Assembly: GCA_943736015.1 (NCBI GenBank)
Contig: OX031057.1
Location: forward strand, 56,936,001-57,000,000
Direction: 5' to 3'
DNA from: Tridacna crocea
Taxonomy: Eukaryota > Mollusca > Bivalvia > Cardiida > Cardiidae
Length of the DNA stretch: 64,000 bases
Within the stretch, counting starts at the first letter, position 1. Each line of letters begins with the position of its first letter. Under the pieces are notes generated by a model. It was not told the DNA's origin, ran no database searches, and worked only from the letters and a program-made list of their open reading frames with translations. Shown one piece after another: positions 45,301-47,090 of this stretch. Made by a program: the position numbers and the translations under genes.

Positions 45301-46202
45301 TTTTGTGCTACAATAGACTTGTGCAAAACAGAAAATTTCATTAGAGCGGAGAGTGACGTTTCGGATTAGCCTGCGCAGAGGGTGCAGGCTTATCCGGGAC
45401 GACACTTTACGCAAATGTCCGAATGTCCCTTTTCGCGTGTCACAGGCCATGTAGTTTATAATATTTGGCCGGGAACTTTTTTACGGAATACGAGCAGTGT
45501 CTGGAATAGCGATAATTAATACGGACCTGTGGTAAGATTCACTTACGACTCGAAAGATGGATAATACGGATGACCCAATATAACCTGCGCGGTGTCCATT
45601 TTGTTACTATTTATATTTGTAGGATGTCACCTTATGCCGTAAAGGCGGCCATTTTGATAGGCCACTTTAACAAGCCAAAACAAATGCCTATCAGATTTTT
45701 TTTTTATTTCACATCATCAGCTATATTCAGAATAACGTGTATGCCATCGTCTATCATTTAAGTCATTACCACGAAATTCAGTCTTTTAAATACCCTGAGA
45801 TGAGAACCTTTTGAAAATCATGTGGAAAAATTTCACCACAATATTTTACTCTTACAAAAATAAGTTTCAATTTTTGAGTCATCTGCAAATGCCTTCAGTT
45901 TAGACAAGTTTGAAAGTATAGCATCTGATAGAGGCTTATCAAAAATGTGTCACTCCTGATATCACGCTTTAAATGTACGTACGTTGTTCTACCTATACAG
46001 GTACAAACTTATGAGGAAATGCTGGTCCTTGAATCCCGAAGACCGACCTGCGTTTACAGACGTCAAGAATTGGATCTCTGAACTGCTTATGCGTGTTCAC
46101 CATCACCTCGGCGACATGGATAGCACAAGCAACATAGAAAATACATATGTTAACTTGTCCAAGGGTACTCTGTGTAAATATGAGAATCTTAGAAATTTCT
46201 GA
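218..46202 (+). CDS. Met-like: MET/RON-like receptor tyrosine kinase, 3' part, 16 exons
   Basis: Spliced gene joined from 218-337, 788-931, 3957-4096, 4730-4900, 7698-7806, 9024-9308, 11114-11275, 19162-19478, 20625-20752, 20923-21024, 22569-22646, 24716-24900, 37860-37969, 39313-39475, 44680-44816 and 46001-46202. Every exon has AG/GT borders and phases match throughout, giving 850 residues plus stop. Numbering from the first visible residue: Sema end 1-40, PSI 41-88, IPT repeats about 89-395, Thr-rich stalk, transmembrane helix about 453-473, kinase about 545-810. Visible kinase landmarks are GRGNFG (558-563), catalytic Lys582 in [21 protein letters not shown] (675-682), DFG (695-697), activation-loop YxxxYY (703-708) and DVWSFGV. 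PSI plus IPT plus this kinase is the architecture of MET and RON, the HGF/MSP-type receptors at the cell surface, which signal through tail phosphotyrosines. The Sema start, signal peptide and any furin site lie outside the window. The ligand in this organism cannot be read from the sequence. Confidence 0.92.
788..931 (+). CDS. Met-like: Met-like exon 2: PSI domain
   Basis: Acceptor TCCTTCAG|ATT and donor TTG|gtgagt bound 48 codons. Cysteines at residues 49, 57, 63, 66, 73 and 79 include the CVWCG signature of plexin-semaphorin-integrin (PSI) domains, a small disulfide-bonded module that follows the Sema propeller in MET, RON and plexins. Confidence 0.9.
932..2096. other. Intron 2, first part: no gene seen
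   Basis: AT-rich intron. It holds a T-run at about 1208-1231 and one short open frame at 1303-1512 without recognisable domains or splice support. No RNA gene or repeat family was recognised up to the family A element at 2097. Confidence 0.6.
2097..2317. repeat. Family A palindromic MITE (TTAA flanks)
   Basis: TTAA occurs on both sides (2093-2096 and 2318-2321). Ends are CTCTTTCCCAAAA and TTGTAAAGGG, imperfect inverted copies. The centre is a near-perfect hairpin, GAAAACATTGTGGGAAAAGG... against its complement, meeting at TGGTTACCA. TTAA duplication and CCC-type ends are hallmarks of the piggyBac superfamily; there is no coding capacity. Confidence 0.8.
2490..2690. repeat. Degraded family B double-hairpin element
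   Basis: It keeps the family B words (GTCGTCTCGGCCTGTGCA, TCCGCGCTGG, AAAGTGTCGTTTCGGAT, GCACAGGCTGATCCGA) in the right order, but both termini are eroded. A further B end lies at about 3668-3700 (CGCTTGTTGCAGGCC). Confidence 0.6.
2936..2972 (+). repeat. (GATT)n microsatellite
   Basis: About nine imperfect GATT units in tandem (ATTGATTGACTGATTGATTG...). Confidence 0.9.
2973..3956. other. Intron 2, last part: no gene seen
   Basis: Apart from the family B end fragment near 3670-3700 I see no gene, RNA or repeat family. The short frames at 3317-3752 overlap on both strands and look like chance. Confidence 0.5.
3957..4096 (+). CDS. Met-like: Met-like exon 3: first IPT/TIG, N-terminal half
   Basis: Acceptor TTTCAG|GTT and donor CTTAG|gtacag; 46 codons plus two bases. 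The peptide follows the IPT pattern: [21 protein letters not shown], then VTIGG. IPT repeats are Ig-like modules forming the stalk between PSI and membrane in MET-family receptors and plexins. Joins exon 4 by completing an Arg codon. Confidence 0.9.
4560..4625. repeat. Family C short palindrome
   Basis: Arms of about 30 nt (left begins CGGATAATGTAGATCAAAG, right ends GATCTACACTGTCCG) around a 5-nt loop, with two mismatches and one indel. The core reads GATCAGACTGCAC / GTGCAGTCTGATC. Same family as 39543-39608. Confidence 0.8.
4730..4900 (+). CDS. Met-like: Met-like exon 4: first IPT/TIG, C-terminal half
   Basis: Acceptor CCTTCAG|GGAT and donor AGCAG|gtaatt; the phases fit exons 3 and 5 exactly. 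It contains the closing IPT strand [11 protein letters not shown], comparable to the F-x-Y-x-x-x-P ending of this fold, and starts the linker into the second repeat. Confidence 0.85.
4935..5143. repeat. Word-like repeat (ACCAAGRACAA) split by the 5144 element
   Basis: Irregular repetition of words such as TACCAAGAACAA, TACCAAGAAAATTCG, TACTGGGACAATG and ACCCAGGACAAC. Related words in inverse orientation resume at 6340-6475, so the 1150-bp element between looks nested inside this older repeat. Confidence 0.45.
5144..6293. mobile_element. Non-autonomous DNA element, TAA flanks, PIF/Harbinger-like
   Basis: Inverted ends CCCCCCGGTCTCACAGACCC and (complement) CCCCCCGATCTCACAGACCC, with TAA directly repeated at 5141-5143 and 6294-6296. 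A 3-bp TWA duplication is typical of PIF/Harbinger. The interior is filled on both halves with short words (CCGATTT, CTACGA, CCGA), giving long imperfect inverted arms and many spurious open frames. No transposase is encoded. Confidence 0.65.
6480..7697. other. Intron 4, last part: no gene seen
   Basis: AT-rich. The overlapping minus frames at 6576-6890 show no domain. An A-run lies at 7374-7384. Nothing else recognised. Confidence 0.5.
7698..7806 (+). CDS. Met-like: Met-like exon 5: start of second IPT/TIG
   Basis: Acceptor TTTTCACAG|CGG and donor ACT|gtaagt; 109 nt, phase 2 to 0. The first base completes a Ser codon from exon 4, then [14 protein letters not shown] begins the second IPT repeat at its usual Gly-Gly strand. 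Confidence 0.8.
7930..8115. repeat. Degraded family A MITE
   Basis: It retains the words CCAAATTGAAATCATTTGCG, GAAAACATTATGTGAGAG and TTGTTTGGTAAAGAG in family order. Termini and hairpin are eroded. Confidence 0.55.
8303..8528 (+). repeat. tRNA-derived SINE, copy 1
   Basis: The head carries an A-box-like TGTTGCTCAGTGGTAGGG, the body the word TTGGGCAAGATAC, and the end GGCGTAAAACACCGTTAAAT followed by GATC-rich short repeats. The same order of words recurs at 12901, so these are two members of one SINE family. Confidence 0.65.
8576..8945. repeat. Diverged minisatellite in intron 5
   Basis: Loosely repeated words TGTTACGRTGYATT and CATTTTCTCCTTGTT occur about every 60 bases. The long plus-strand frames here are hydrophobic by composition and have no domain. 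Confidence 0.4.
9024..9308 (+). CDS. Met-like: Met-like exon 6: second IPT/TIG and start of third
   Basis: Acceptor TATTTCCAG|TCA and donor AAA|gtacgt bound 95 codons, phase 0 to 0. DPVIEGIY opens the third IPT repeat; NTT and NVS are potential N-glycosylation sites, as expected outside the cell. It joins GRN in exon 7 to give the usual IPT turn. Confidence 0.85.
9370..9637. repeat. Family B double-hairpin element
   Basis: Ends TGGCCTGCAACACGCG and CGCGTGTTGCAGGCCA are exact complements. Inside are two hairpins built from CGTCTCGGATTA / TGATCCGAGACG and GTTTCGGATCGG / CTGATCCGAAAC words, separated by a T-run and a CTACTGTA spacer. No open frame and no clear target duplication. Confidence 0.8.
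9988..10160 (+). repeat. Word array of TCATTTCGTAC
   Basis: About seven copies of a word close to GTCATTTCGTACYCAC, spaced roughly 20-30 bases apart and all in one orientation. Minisatellite-like; no coding sense. Confidence 0.6.
10408..10670. repeat. Family B double-hairpin element
   Basis: Same structure as 9370-9637. Left hairpin arms are GATCAGCCTGCGCAGTCCGC and its complement; the right pair reads GATTAGCCTGCGCGGACTGC and its complement. Ends are TGGCCTGCAATACGCC and CATGTTGCAAGCCA. Confidence 0.8.
11114..11275 (+). CDS. Met-like: Met-like exon 7: third IPT/TIG core
   Basis: Acceptor TTGTCAG|GGT and donor AGG|gtgagt bound 54 codons. [12 protein letters not shown] followed by SLISCDLP is the paired-cysteine pattern at the end of MET and plexin IPT repeats. 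Phase 0 on both sides. Confidence 0.9.
11521..11549 (+). repeat. 29-bp repeat, inverted exactly at 16510
   Basis: TGGCTGACTTCGTTTGGGGC plus nine more bases is repeated without a mismatch, in reverse complement, at 16510-16538. The pair flanks about 5 kb of intron 7, including the nested gene candidate. Confidence 0.75.
11670..11695 (+). CDS. Candidate first exon of a gene nested in intron 7
   Basis: ATG in the context CCAAGATGGCGAC (a match to the YY1 motif AAGATGGCG common at promoters) opens eight codons, then AT|gtaagt, a strong donor. Upstream is locally CpG-rich. The two left-over bases are completed by the exon at 12184 into a Met codon. No homologue recognised. Confidence 0.4.
11871..11985 (+). 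repeat. Word array of AGAAGATTCGGCCC
   Basis: Five copies of AGAAGATTCGGMCC with irregular spacers of 4-36 bases, all in one orientation. Confidence 0.75.
12184..12272 (+). CDS. Candidate second exon of the nested gene
   Basis: Acceptor TTCTTTCAG and donor G|gtatgt bound an open frame in phase with the ATG exon at 11670. It encodes [16 protein letters not shown] and onward, 29 complete codons. The family is unknown. It ends in phase 1 and so does not splice directly in frame to 13150; an intermediate exon or a different partner would be needed. Confidence 0.4.
12901..13147 (+). repeat. tRNA-derived SINE, copy 2
   Basis: Head with GGGCTCAGTGGTAAAG (A box) and GGGTTCAAGCTGC (B box), body with TTGGGCAAGACACTT, and end GCGGCATAAAACAGTCGTTA then a T-run. 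Its T-run directly precedes the AG of the candidate exon at 13150. Confidence 0.75.
13150..13248 (+). CDS. Candidate exon with Myb/SANT-like DNA-binding domain
   Basis: After a T-run and TATAG, 33 open codons encode [20 protein letters not shown], followed by [10 protein letters not shown], then a possible weak donor CTG|gtttac; the frame stays open to 13296. W-T-x-x-E-E-x-x-L-I-x-x-R-G-E is the first-helix pattern of Myb/SANT-like domains found in many metazoan regulators and in the second protein of Harbinger transposons. The link to the exons at 11670 and 12184 is unproven. Confidence 0.45.
13550..14290 (+). repeat. Family F (pearl/HINE-like) fragment
   Basis: About three diverged copies of the core unit described at 35860 (GGGAAAAGTAGCC, TTTCGTGAAACTTGCACA, TTTATCTCATCAA), ending AGGCTCTTAAGGGCCACTAG. 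A family A MITE interrupts it at 13614. A (CAAA)n run lies near 13953. Confidence 0.7.
13614..13830. repeat. Family A MITE inserted in a family F repeat
   Basis: TTAA at 13610-13613 and 13831-13834. Removing the element and one TTAA restores a continuous family F core unit, which is direct evidence for TTAA-targeted insertion. The hairpin centre is TGCTGGTTACCAGCA. Confidence 0.85.
14470..14835 (+). repeat. Bivalve-type interspersed repeat with ends like pearl/HINE
   Basis: It begins CCACTGGCCCAAGGCCAGCA and ends AAGCCAGTGGAGCAATG...GGGCCTCTTGTT, with a TGTG-rich run at 14522-14540 and phrases shared with family D (GGTTGCCATAGCAACAAAA, TTTGAAAATCTTCTT). It has no tandem core. Confidence 0.5.
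15280..15474. repeat. Family A MITE, partly eroded
   Basis: TTAA at 15276-15279 and, less surely, 15475-15478. It keeps CCAAATTGAAAGCATTTGCAG, GAAAACATTGTGGGAAATGG and the hairpin centre. Confidence 0.6.
15723..15940. repeat. Family A MITE, well preserved
   Basis: TTAA at 15719-15722 and 15941-15944; ends CCCTTACCCAAAC and GTTTGAGAAAGGG. The hairpin arms of about 34 nt are nearly perfect. Confidence 0.85.
16325..16410 (+). repeat. Word array of GTCCGCTTTTTCCTCT
   Basis: Four or five irregular copies of GTCCGCTTTTYCCTCT or GTCCGC alone, beside the right 29-bp inverted repeat. Confidence 0.5.
16510..16538 (-). repeat. 29-bp repeat, exact inverse of 11521-11549
   Basis: Exact reverse complement of the copy at 11521. 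Just left of it are TGACGTCA (16494-16501, a CRE palindrome) and, reading the minus strand, CTATAAATA (16488-16480). Confidence 0.75.
16540..18925. other. Intron 7, last part: no gene seen
   Basis: AT-rich, with an eroded family A trace at about 18280-18390. I see no supported exon, RNA gene or promoter. Frames at 16858-17309 overlap on both strands and have no domains. Confidence 0.5.
18930..19125. repeat. Degraded family A MITE
   Basis: It keeps CCCATAATGTTTTCAACC and GTCGTTTGGTAAAGAATTAA near its right end; the left end is eroded. Confidence 0.5.
19162..19478 (+). CDS. Met-like: Met-like exon 8: IPT end, stalk, transmembrane helix
   Basis: Acceptor CCCTCTCAG|GTG and donor AGAAG|gtattt (weak), 105 codons plus two bases. 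[16 protein letters not shown] closes the last IPT repeat, a Thr-rich stalk follows, then the hydrophobic [20 protein letters not shown] helix (residues about 453-473) and a basic [10 protein letters not shown] stop-transfer stretch. This makes the protein a single-pass type I receptor. Confidence 0.9.
20101..20321. repeat. Family A MITE
   Basis: Ends CCCTTTCCCAAACGAC and TTTGGGAAAAGG; right TTAA at 20322-20325, left site mutated to TTCA. Central hairpin present with a few mismatches. Confidence 0.75.
20625..20752 (+). CDS. Met-like: Met-like exon 9: juxtamembrane segment
   Basis: Acceptor TGTTCCAG|GGAC and donor GCAG|gtgaag; 128 nt. The first base completes Arg from exon 8 and the last base starts Glu of exon 10. 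Peptide [20 protein letters not shown] is acidic then basic, without a recognised juxtamembrane Cbl site (DpYR). Confidence 0.8.
20923..21024 (+). CDS. Met-like: Met-like exon 10: kinase start, glycine loop first half
   Basis: Acceptor TATTTTCAG|AAAA and donor AGAG|gtaaag; 102 nt. It ends DALIGRG, the first half of the ATP-binding glycine loop, split exactly at the second Gly codon by intron 10. Confidence 0.9.
21342..21593. repeat. Palindromic element made of tandem 24-bp dyads
   Basis: Inverted ends GAGAAATGACCTTCCCCTAC and (complement) GAGAAATGACCCTCCCCTAC. Inside are five spaced copies of a dyad close to TCATTTCTCTACGTAGAGRA, each with CTACGTAG or a one-base variant at its centre, separated by CCC-rich spacers. 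No coding sense. Confidence 0.75.
21989..22176. repeat. Family A MITE lacking half its hairpin
   Basis: TTAA at 21985-21988 and 22177-22180; ends CCCTTTCCCAAAC and GTTTGGAAAAGGG. One arm of the central palindrome is deleted after GGTAACCAGCA. Confidence 0.8.
22205..22436. repeat. Degraded family A MITE
   Basis: It keeps CAAAATTGAAAGCACTTGCA and GATGTGGTAAAGGATTAA; the hairpin is eroded. Confidence 0.5.
22569..22646 (+). CDS. Met-like: Met-like exon 11: glycine loop second half and catalytic lysine
   Basis: Acceptor TCTTTTAG|GAAAC and donor AAAAA|gtgtgt, chosen because only this donor keeps phase with exon 12. It encodes [10 protein letters not shown] and IEIAVKTLK; Lys582 is the ATP-contacting lysine of the VAIK motif. 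Confidence 0.88.
22663..22700 (+). repeat. (TCTG)n microsatellite
   Basis: Imperfect TGTC/TCTG units (CTATCTGTCTGTCTGTGTGT...) 17 bases after the exon 11 donor. Confidence 0.8.
22701..23885. other. Intron 11: no gene seen
   Basis: AT-rich, without a recognisable gene, RNA or repeat family up to the 9-bp duplication at 23886. Confidence 0.5.
23895..24294. mobile_element. Family E element, 400 bp, perfect 9-bp duplication
   Basis: Ends CATCTTCGCAAGCCAAGG and (complement) CATCTTCGCGAGCCAAGG, flanked on both sides by GCAAAGGAA (23886-23894 and 24295-24303). A 9-bp duplication with inverted ends suits Mutator-like (MULE) elements. No transposase inside. Confidence 0.82.
24515..24712. repeat. Degraded family A MITE before exon 12
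   Basis: Traces of the family order (GAAAGAAGGGTATTGAAA, CCTTTTCTCAGAATGTTAG, TTGGATTACTTGATAAAAAG). It ends a few bases before the exon 12 acceptor. Confidence 0.4.
24716..24900 (+). CDS. Met-like: Met-like exon 12: kinase N-lobe, alpha-C and hinge
   Basis: Acceptor CTCAAACAG|GGG and donor CAC|gtgagt, 185 nt. [20 protein letters not shown] contains the alpha-C Glu and beta-4 entry; [13 protein letters not shown] is the MET/RON-specific hinge phrase. Confidence 0.93.
26299..27283 (+). other. Unrelated segment interrupting the family D array
   Basis: Left junction is TTTGTTCCT|AGGTGTTTG, right junction GGCATAATTTGAACAAACTT. About 60 bases of the expected core unit are missing at the joint, so this is an insertion with deletion. 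It carries the zinc-finger ORF at 26375-26842. No inverted ends or A-tail seen. Confidence 0.55.
26375..26842 (+). CDS. C2H2 zinc-finger ORF (partial or captured)
   Basis: Open from 26375 to a TGA at 26840-26842. The peptide starts with KRHISEKH, the tail of one finger, then [20 protein letters not shown] continues into a full C-x4-C-x12-H-x4-H finger, which binds nucleic acid in known families. About 100 residues of acidic, Asp/Ser-rich sequence follow, ending FLFLQN. There is no good in-frame ATG ahead of the fingers; translation would need an upstream exon. It may be the last exon of a zinc-finger gene or a copied fragment. Composition is less AT-biased than its neighbours and the acidic tail is free of stops, so chance is unlikely. 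Confidence 0.5.
   Translation, partial: KKELSFKRHISEKHVLDTKWKCTVHGCEKTFSRRSNMTVHLEKCHQSSKENARKQAINASTVNSKPNTYRPDYSDISDYDSILDLEADLDQLDGMETHLEDSNLPDQFIDSLDGDENNNSWLDYEDDVQIISPDTSSYQTGYSNSAEDLFLFLQN
27426..27977. other. Intron 12 stretch, no gene seen
   Basis: Scattered family A words only (GACTTGCCCAAATTGGAACG near 27712). No supported exon. Confidence 0.45.
27978..29006 (+). mobile_element. Mariner/IS630-type element with about 285-bp inverted ends
   Basis: Outer ends CAGGATGTTTCATAATATCT and (complement) CAGGGCGTTTCATAATATCT, flanked by TA (27976-27977, 29007-29008). Inverted arms run 27978-28263 and 28721-29006 at high identity. Between and into the right arm lies decayed transposase. TA duplication and the transposase type agree with the Tc1/mariner superfamily. 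Confidence 0.85.
28290..28835 (+). pseudogene. Mariner-type transposase remnant, C-terminal half
   Basis: Frameshifted plus-strand pieces include [14 protein letters not shown] (28291 on), [15 protein letters not shown] near 28506 with the second catalytic Asp, and [18 protein letters not shown] near 28625, the typical last-acidic region of this family. The C-terminal piece lies within the right inverted arm. The N-terminal DNA-binding half is absent. Confidence 0.75.
29075..31900 (-). mobile_element. Decayed LINE, reverse transcriptase and C-terminal part
   Basis: Minus-strand pieces in LINE order: SINKSPGLA-like finger region (31730), YRPITLLRC-like region (31540), [11 protein letters not shown] and [13 protein letters not shown] (catalytic Asp, 31060-31190), then C-terminal segments at 30478-30066 and a [12 protein letters not shown] knuckle near 29850. 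The minus 3' end is probably the AATAAAGTATTTGAA near 29100. Several stops and frameshifts; no endonuclease seen. Confidence 0.75.
30944..31261 (-). pseudogene. LINE reverse transcriptase fragment
   Basis: A 105-codon open piece with the A motif [10 protein letters not shown] and the upstream [16 protein letters not shown]. It is bounded by frameshifts; the FADD box region is not intact. Confidence 0.7.
32169..32372. repeat. Family A MITE lacking half its hairpin
   Basis: TTAA at 32165-32168 and 32373-32376. Left end ACATTACCACACAATCC. The palindrome is cut short: GAGAAAATGCTGGTCCCAC. Confidence 0.75.
32748..34888 (-). repeat. Family D (pearl/HINE-like) element, inverted relative to 25050
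   Basis: Starts with a hairpin AGCTCACCTTAGCAC / GTGCTAAAGGTGAGCT (32748-32771) and a GTCCGTCGTCCGTC run. Core units in the opposite sense to the copy at 25050 follow, with TTTGATATTTGGTATGTAG at the unit ends, and it finishes AAGGTGAGCGTTCAAGGGCC. A LINE 3' end is inserted at 33017-33765. Confidence 0.75.
33017..33765 (+). mobile_element. 5'-truncated LINE inserted in family D
   Basis: The open frame to 33376 ends in a C-terminal LINE knuckle ([21 protein letters not shown]-x2-C...H...C), then a stop, an AT-rich 3' region with a CT/T run (33641-33690), and a tail ending AATAAAGATATGAATGAAAA. Family D sequence resumes directly after. Confidence 0.65.
34965..35850 (-). mobile_element. Decayed LINE fragment
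   Basis: The minus frame at 35672-35349 contains [20 protein letters not shown], the linker ahead of LINE reverse transcriptase. Downstream at 35190-34990 are [20 protein letters not shown] and [11 protein letters not shown], matching the YRPISL and QxGFRxGxSC regions. Stops and frameshifts throughout. Confidence 0.6.
35860..37225 (+). repeat. Family F (pearl/HINE-like) element, eight ~157-bp units
   Basis: It begins CAGCAAGCAGGGCTTATGTC and a (CCGT)n run (35903-35935). About eight units follow, each with GATAAAGTCTGCATTTGT, GAAACTTGCACAGTTTG, TTTATCTCATCAA and GGGAAAAGTAGCCATTTC. It ends CAGGCCCTTCAGGGCCTTCT. The order microsatellite plus about 160-bp core matches the described bivalve pearl/HINE layout. 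Confidence 0.8.
37226..37859. other. End of intron 12: no gene seen
   Basis: Eroded family C words near 37575 (GCCTGATCTTGATCC) and 37735. Otherwise nothing recognised before the exon 13 acceptor. Confidence 0.45.
37860..37969 (+). CDS. Met-like: Met-like exon 13: kinase alpha-E and catalytic loop
   Basis: Acceptor AATTTTCAG|ATA and donor TGTAT|gtaagt. [20 protein letters not shown] holds the catalytic Asp677 and the tyrosine-kinase-specific DLAARN. Its two last bases are completed by G of exon 14 into Met. Confidence 0.95.
38095..38315. repeat. Family A MITE, variant hairpin
   Basis: TTAA at 38091-38094 and 38316-38319. The hairpin reads AAAACATTGTGGCAAAAAGT / CACCTTTTGTCACAATGTTTT. Confidence 0.75.
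38320..38953. other. Intron 13 stretch, no gene seen
   Basis: No supported feature between the family A and family B elements. Confidence 0.45.
38954..39216. repeat. Family B double-hairpin element
   Basis: Ends TGGCATGCAGCATGCG and (complement) TGGCATGCAATACGC. The left hairpin GTCGTCTCGGATTAGCCTAC is near perfect; the right hairpin is more diverged. Confidence 0.75.
39313..39475 (+). CDS. Met-like: Met-like exon 14: DFG and activation loop
   Basis: Acceptor TTCTTCCAG|GCTTG and donor GTG|gtgagt. [19 protein letters not shown] carries the DFG motif and tyrosines 703, 707 and 708; [12 protein letters not shown] follows, the tyrosine-kinase P+1 loop. YxxxYY has the same spacing as the autophosphorylation tyrosines of MET and of insulin-receptor kinases. 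Confidence 0.95.
39543..39608. repeat. Family C short palindrome
   Basis: Arms CAATGTAGATCCAAGATCAG... and ...CTGATCTTGATCTACACTG around an AAA loop, 67 bases after exon 14. Same family as 4560-4625. Confidence 0.8.
39895..40145 (-). repeat. SINE with Thr-like tRNA head
   Basis: Minus-strand head TAGCTCAGTTGGTAGAG (A box, 40137-40121) and GGTTCGATCCC (B box, 40094-40084). The T-arm pairs perfectly and an anticodon arm gives a CGT loop, but the acceptor stem does not pair, so it is not a working tRNA gene. The body contains GAGACGTTAAACCGAGGTCC and CGTAATAATACTAACAACC. Confidence 0.75.
40580..40803. repeat. Family A MITE
   Basis: Ends CTCTTTCCCAAAC and GTTTGGGAAAGGG; right TTAA at 40804-40807, left site TTAT. 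Hairpin GAAAACACTGTGGGAAAAGG with complement. Confidence 0.75.
40810..41739. other. Intron 14 stretch, no gene seen
   Basis: AT-rich; short overlapping frames only, no recognised repeat family. Confidence 0.45.
41985..43290 (-). pseudogene. Tc1-like transposase, decayed
   Basis: Minus-strand pieces in order: helix-turn-helix [20 protein letters not shown] (about 43287-43230), then after about 300 unrelated bases [12 protein letters not shown] and [16 protein letters not shown] (42860-42760), the catalytic region [11 protein letters not shown] (about 42530), [20 protein letters not shown] (about 42430), the second Asp region [13 protein letters not shown] (about 42265) and a damaged third acidic region SSDIKCIEH (about 42175). 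Cut-and-paste transposases of this family use DDE residues. Stops and frameshifts prevent function; terminal inverted repeats were not found. Confidence 0.75.
43517..43767. repeat. Family B double-hairpin element
   Basis: Ends TGGCCTACAACACG and (complement) TGGCCAGCAACATGC; flanks read ...CTATA and TATAAG. Hairpins GATCAGCCTGCACAGTCCGC and complement; right hairpin diverged. Confidence 0.75.
43775..44365. other. Intron 14 stretch, no gene seen
   Basis: Nothing recognised. A short plus frame at 44083-44331 has no domain. Confidence 0.4.
44370..44590. repeat. Family A MITE just before exon 15
   Basis: TTAA at 44366-44369 and 44591-44594; ends CTCTTTACCACAC and GTGTGGTAATGGG. Long hairpin with two mismatches. 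Its right end lies 89 bases from the exon 15 acceptor. Confidence 0.82.
44680..44816 (+). CDS. Met-like: Met-like exon 15: kinase C-lobe
   Basis: Acceptor AATCTAG|TGG and donor AACTT|gtaagt. [20 protein letters not shown] then [15 protein letters not shown] are typical of the MET/RON C-lobe (alpha-F to alpha-H). The first codon Trp completes DVWSFGV with exon 14. Confidence 0.95.
44979..45194. repeat. Family B element with internal deletion
   Basis: Left end AGCCTACAACACGTG, right end AATGTTGCAGGCCA. The right half of the second hairpin is lost (GCCTTCGTGGACTC then TTCAAATGTTGC). Confidence 0.7.
45196..45449. repeat. Family B element adjoining the previous one
   Basis: It starts one base after 45194 with TGGCTTGCAACACGCG and ends CGCGTGTCACAGGCCA. 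First hairpin GATCAGCCTGCGCAGGCTGA is compact; the second is GATTAGCCTGCGCAGAGGGT and complement. Confidence 0.75.
45755..45935. repeat. Degraded family A MITE
   Basis: It keeps GTCATTACCACGAAATTC, CCTTTTGAAAATCATGTGG and GTCATCTGCAAATGCCTTC; the hairpin is shortened. Confidence 0.55.
46001..46202 (+). CDS. Met-like: Met-like exon 16: kinase end and C-terminal tail
   Basis: Acceptor CTATACAG|GTAC; ends at TGA 46200-46202. [18 protein letters not shown] is the closing kinase signature (CW...RP). The tail carries TYVNLSKG (Tyr833) and KYENLRNF (Tyr844), two YxNL motifs that fit the Grb2 SH2 consensus and resemble the two-tyrosine docking site of MET. A possible ATTAAA polyadenylation signal is at 46416-46421. 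Confidence 0.95.
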
Positions 46203-46731
46203 CAGAAATACAGAAGTCACTTTTCTGATTCTCAGATTGTTGCATGTGGACAAGGAGTACAGAAAATATATATAAATATTTTTTTTTTGTCAAATCATGT
46301 CTCAAGAAAATCAATCAACATGTGGATCTCTTGAGAATTGTTATAAGTGGATGTGGACATTCAAGACTCACAACTAATTGGTTCTTTCTTTCAAATTTGT
46401 CGGAAGGACTTTCAAATTAAAGTCCTCCCAAAAGAAGCCCCAAGTAAACAATGTACATGTTAAACTACATCTGAATTTGAATTATACATATAACGTATGA
46501 AAATCATTGTATGGATGATAATTTGTTGTTATATAGCCGGTCAAAGTGTTTAGTCGATGTGGAAAAAAGAATTCCAAAAACCGGTAAAACTGGGTAAAAA
46601 GTAAACAAAATACAGAGTGACCTTGCAACTTTTAACCTGCTTTTGAAATTAATACTCCAGCCAACGACTGACTCTTTGACCGACCAAGGAACTACAAATT
46701 TTAATCTTCATAACAGTTTCCATACTTTTAC
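46203..46731. other. 3' untranslated and intergenic stretch after Met-like
   Basis: Contains the ATTAAA at 46416; no open frame of note. The end of the transcript cannot be fixed from the sequence. Confidence 0.4.
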
Positions 46732-46867
46732 CATCTTCGCAAGCCAAGGTTACGATCAGAGCTAGCTGCAACCAATGAAAATGCGTGTCGGGTGATTGTC
46801 GAAATCAAGCTCAATCCGCCAAGGGTAGAGTAGCGTAGTGGATCGTAACCTTTGGCTTGCGAAGATG
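46732..46867. mobile_element. Family E element, 136 bp, perfect 9-bp duplication
   Basis: Ends CATCTTCGCAAGCCAAGGTT and (complement) CATCTTCGCAAGCCAAAGGT, flanked on both sides by TACTTTTAC (46723-46731 and 46868-46876). Same ends as 23895-24294. MULE-type by duplication length; no coding sequence. Confidence 0.85.
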
Positions 46868-46929
46868 TACTTTTACATGGTATGAATTGGATTTCAATCT
46901 AAACGTAATGTCTGAGAGTTTATCCTAAC

Positions 46930-47090
46930 TAAAGAATCCAGACTGTTGAAGACGTCATAGGAAACAGACTTTGAAAATAGTGAGGGAAAAGGAGAAAATG
47001 TTGGTAAGCAACATTTTTCTTCTTACAGCGATTTCTATAATCTGAAGACAAATTTCAAAATTTTTGTATCTGTCCAAGGAGAAATTATCT
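46930..47090. repeat. Degraded family A MITE
   Basis: It keeps AATCCAGACTG, GAGGGAAAAGGAGAAAATG and GTAAGCAACATTTTTCTTC; the right half is poor. Confidence 0.45.
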
